Source: Bacteroidota bacterium (GTDB lineage: Bacteria; Bacteroidota; Bacteroidia; Chitinophagales; Chitinophagaceae). From it: DNA of 6,471 nt. Positions 5,872 to 6,471 of this stretch are shown here, one piece after another (the stretch's first letter is position 1; each line of letters starts with the position of its first letter). The notes beneath the pieces are model-generated. The model was not told where the DNA came from, did not search any database, and saw nothing but the letters and a program-made list of their open reading frames with translations. Location of the stretch: the NCBI GenBank assembly GCA_947461015.1, contig CANHIR010000109.1, positions 1 to 6,471 of the forward strand, given 5' to 3'. The position numbers and the translations under genes were made by a program.

Positions 5872-6471
5872 ATGCAAATCATTCCAGCCATAGATTTAAT
5901 TGAAGGAAAATGTGTACGCTTGACGGAAGGAGATTACGCGCAAAAGAAAATATACAACGAGGATCCATTGGAAGTAGCAAAAGCTTTTGAAGGGATTGGA
6001 CTTATGCGATTGCATTTGGTGGATTTGGATGGCGCCAAAGCAGGAGCGGTGGTGAATTGGAAAGTGTTGGAAAAAATTGCCAATCAAACTAAATTAAAAA
6101 TAGATTTTGGTGGCGGCATTAAAAAAGAAGCTACTTTAAAATCGGTTTTTGAAGCGGGGGCAACCTATGCAACCATTGGAAGTTTAGCCGTTAAGCATAG
6201 CGCTATTTTTGAAGAGTGGATTGAGCGTTACGGGGCTGCTGTATTTATGTTGGGGGCAGATGTTTTTGAAGAAAAAATTGCGATAGGAGGTTGGTTGGAG
6301 AAAACAGATATTGATGTATATACTTTTATGCAATCTTATATGGATAAAGGAATAAAGCAAATGTTTTGTACCGATATTCAAAAGGATGGTAAATTACAAG
6401 GCCCTTCGGTTGATTTGTATAAAAAAATCATTGCAAAGTTTTCATCGCTTCAGCTAATTGCAAGTGGGGGC
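5872..6471 (+). CDS. hisA: ProFAR isomerase HisA, 3' end missing
   Basis: HisA isomerises the aminoaldose ProFAR to the ketose PRFAR, the substrate of HisF/HisH. The frame opens at the ATG at 5872 with MQIIPAIDLIEGKCVRLTEG and stays open for 200 codons to the window edge, ending IASGG. About 40 residues are probably missing, judging from the usual length of roughly 240. The beta/alpha-barrel motifs are clear. Catalytic Asp8 lies in PAIDL, and VDLDGA at 50-55. The first phosphate site is DFGGGI at 78-83, followed by ATIGS at 100-104. The second catalytic Asp130 lies in LGADV, followed by GWLEKT at 140-145. TDIQKDGKLQGP spans 167-178. A separate trpF in the same cluster argues against a dual-function PriA enzyme. 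No Shine-Dalgarno core precedes the start. Confidence 0.96.
   Translation, partial: MQIIPAIDLIEGKCVRLTEGDYAQKKIYNEDPLEVAKAFEGIGLMRLHLVDLDGAKAGAVVNWKVLEKIANQTKLKIDFGGGIKKEATLKSVFEAGATYATIGSLAVKHSAIFEEWIERYGAAVFMLGADVFEEKIAIGGWLEKTDIDVYTFMQSYMDKGIKQMFCTDIQKDGKLQGPSVDLYKKIIAKFSSLQLIASGG

Noticed and set aside
5896..6381. Two minus-strand open frames opposite hisA
   Set aside because: The plus strand encodes an uninterrupted HisA with its catalytic residues across the same span. The absence of a stop before the window edge explains why hisA looks incomplete.
1..6471. CRISPR arrays, insertion sequences, tRNA or rRNA genes, novel defence or mobile systems
   Set aside because: Read on both strands, the window is almost wholly filled by conserved biosynthetic genes. 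No repeat array, transposase, attachment site or structural RNA was seen.

Overview
The window is a compact, single-strand amino-acid biosynthesis cluster. It holds the tryptophan genes in the order (trpE)-trpG-trpD-trpC-trpF-trpB-trpA, followed immediately by the histidine genes hisH and hisA. All nine genes lie on the + strand and read without internal stops or frameshifts. Only the last 23 codons of trpE are present at the left edge, and hisA runs off the right edge after 200 codons.

The DNA is AT-rich. Every start codon is ATG, and none is preceded by a recognisable GGAGG-type Shine-Dalgarno site. The trp genes are all unfused and in E-G-D-C-F-B-A order, with protein sequences resembling those of Bacteroidota. 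This points to a member of that phylum, possibly Chitinophagaceae or a relative. The placement is inference from gene order, translation signals and general protein resemblance; no database comparison was possible.

Layout: 1-74 is the trpE tail. 75-145 is a non-coding gap with a weak AT-only hairpin. 146-715 is trpG. 765-1757 is trpD (a start at 738 is also possible). 1757-2545 is trpC, sharing one base with the trpD stop. 2567-3229 is trpF. 3237-4427 is trpB. 4428-4503 is a 76-base gap. 4504-5274 is trpA. 5276-5866 is hisH, one base after trpA. 5872-6471 is hisA, incomplete. No stretch over 300 bases lacks a gene.

The enzymes together cover the route from chorismate to tryptophan. TrpE/TrpG make anthranilate, TrpD adds phosphoribose from PRPP, TrpF isomerises, TrpC closes the indole ring, and the TrpB/TrpA complex makes tryptophan. 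HisA and HisH then act in mid-histidine synthesis: HisA isomerises ProFAR, and HisH supplies ammonia to HisF, which is not in view. The tight spacing suggests one transcript from trpG through hisA, except that the trpB-trpA gap could hold a regulatory element. No promoter, attenuator or rho-independent terminator is convincingly visible, and the operon start lies outside the window.

I see no previously undescribed system here. The most notable point is the direct trpA-hisH junction, which makes a mixed trp-his operon. Lesser points are the tryptophan-poor Trp enzymes, unusual residues in two HisH motifs, and the trpB-trpA gap.
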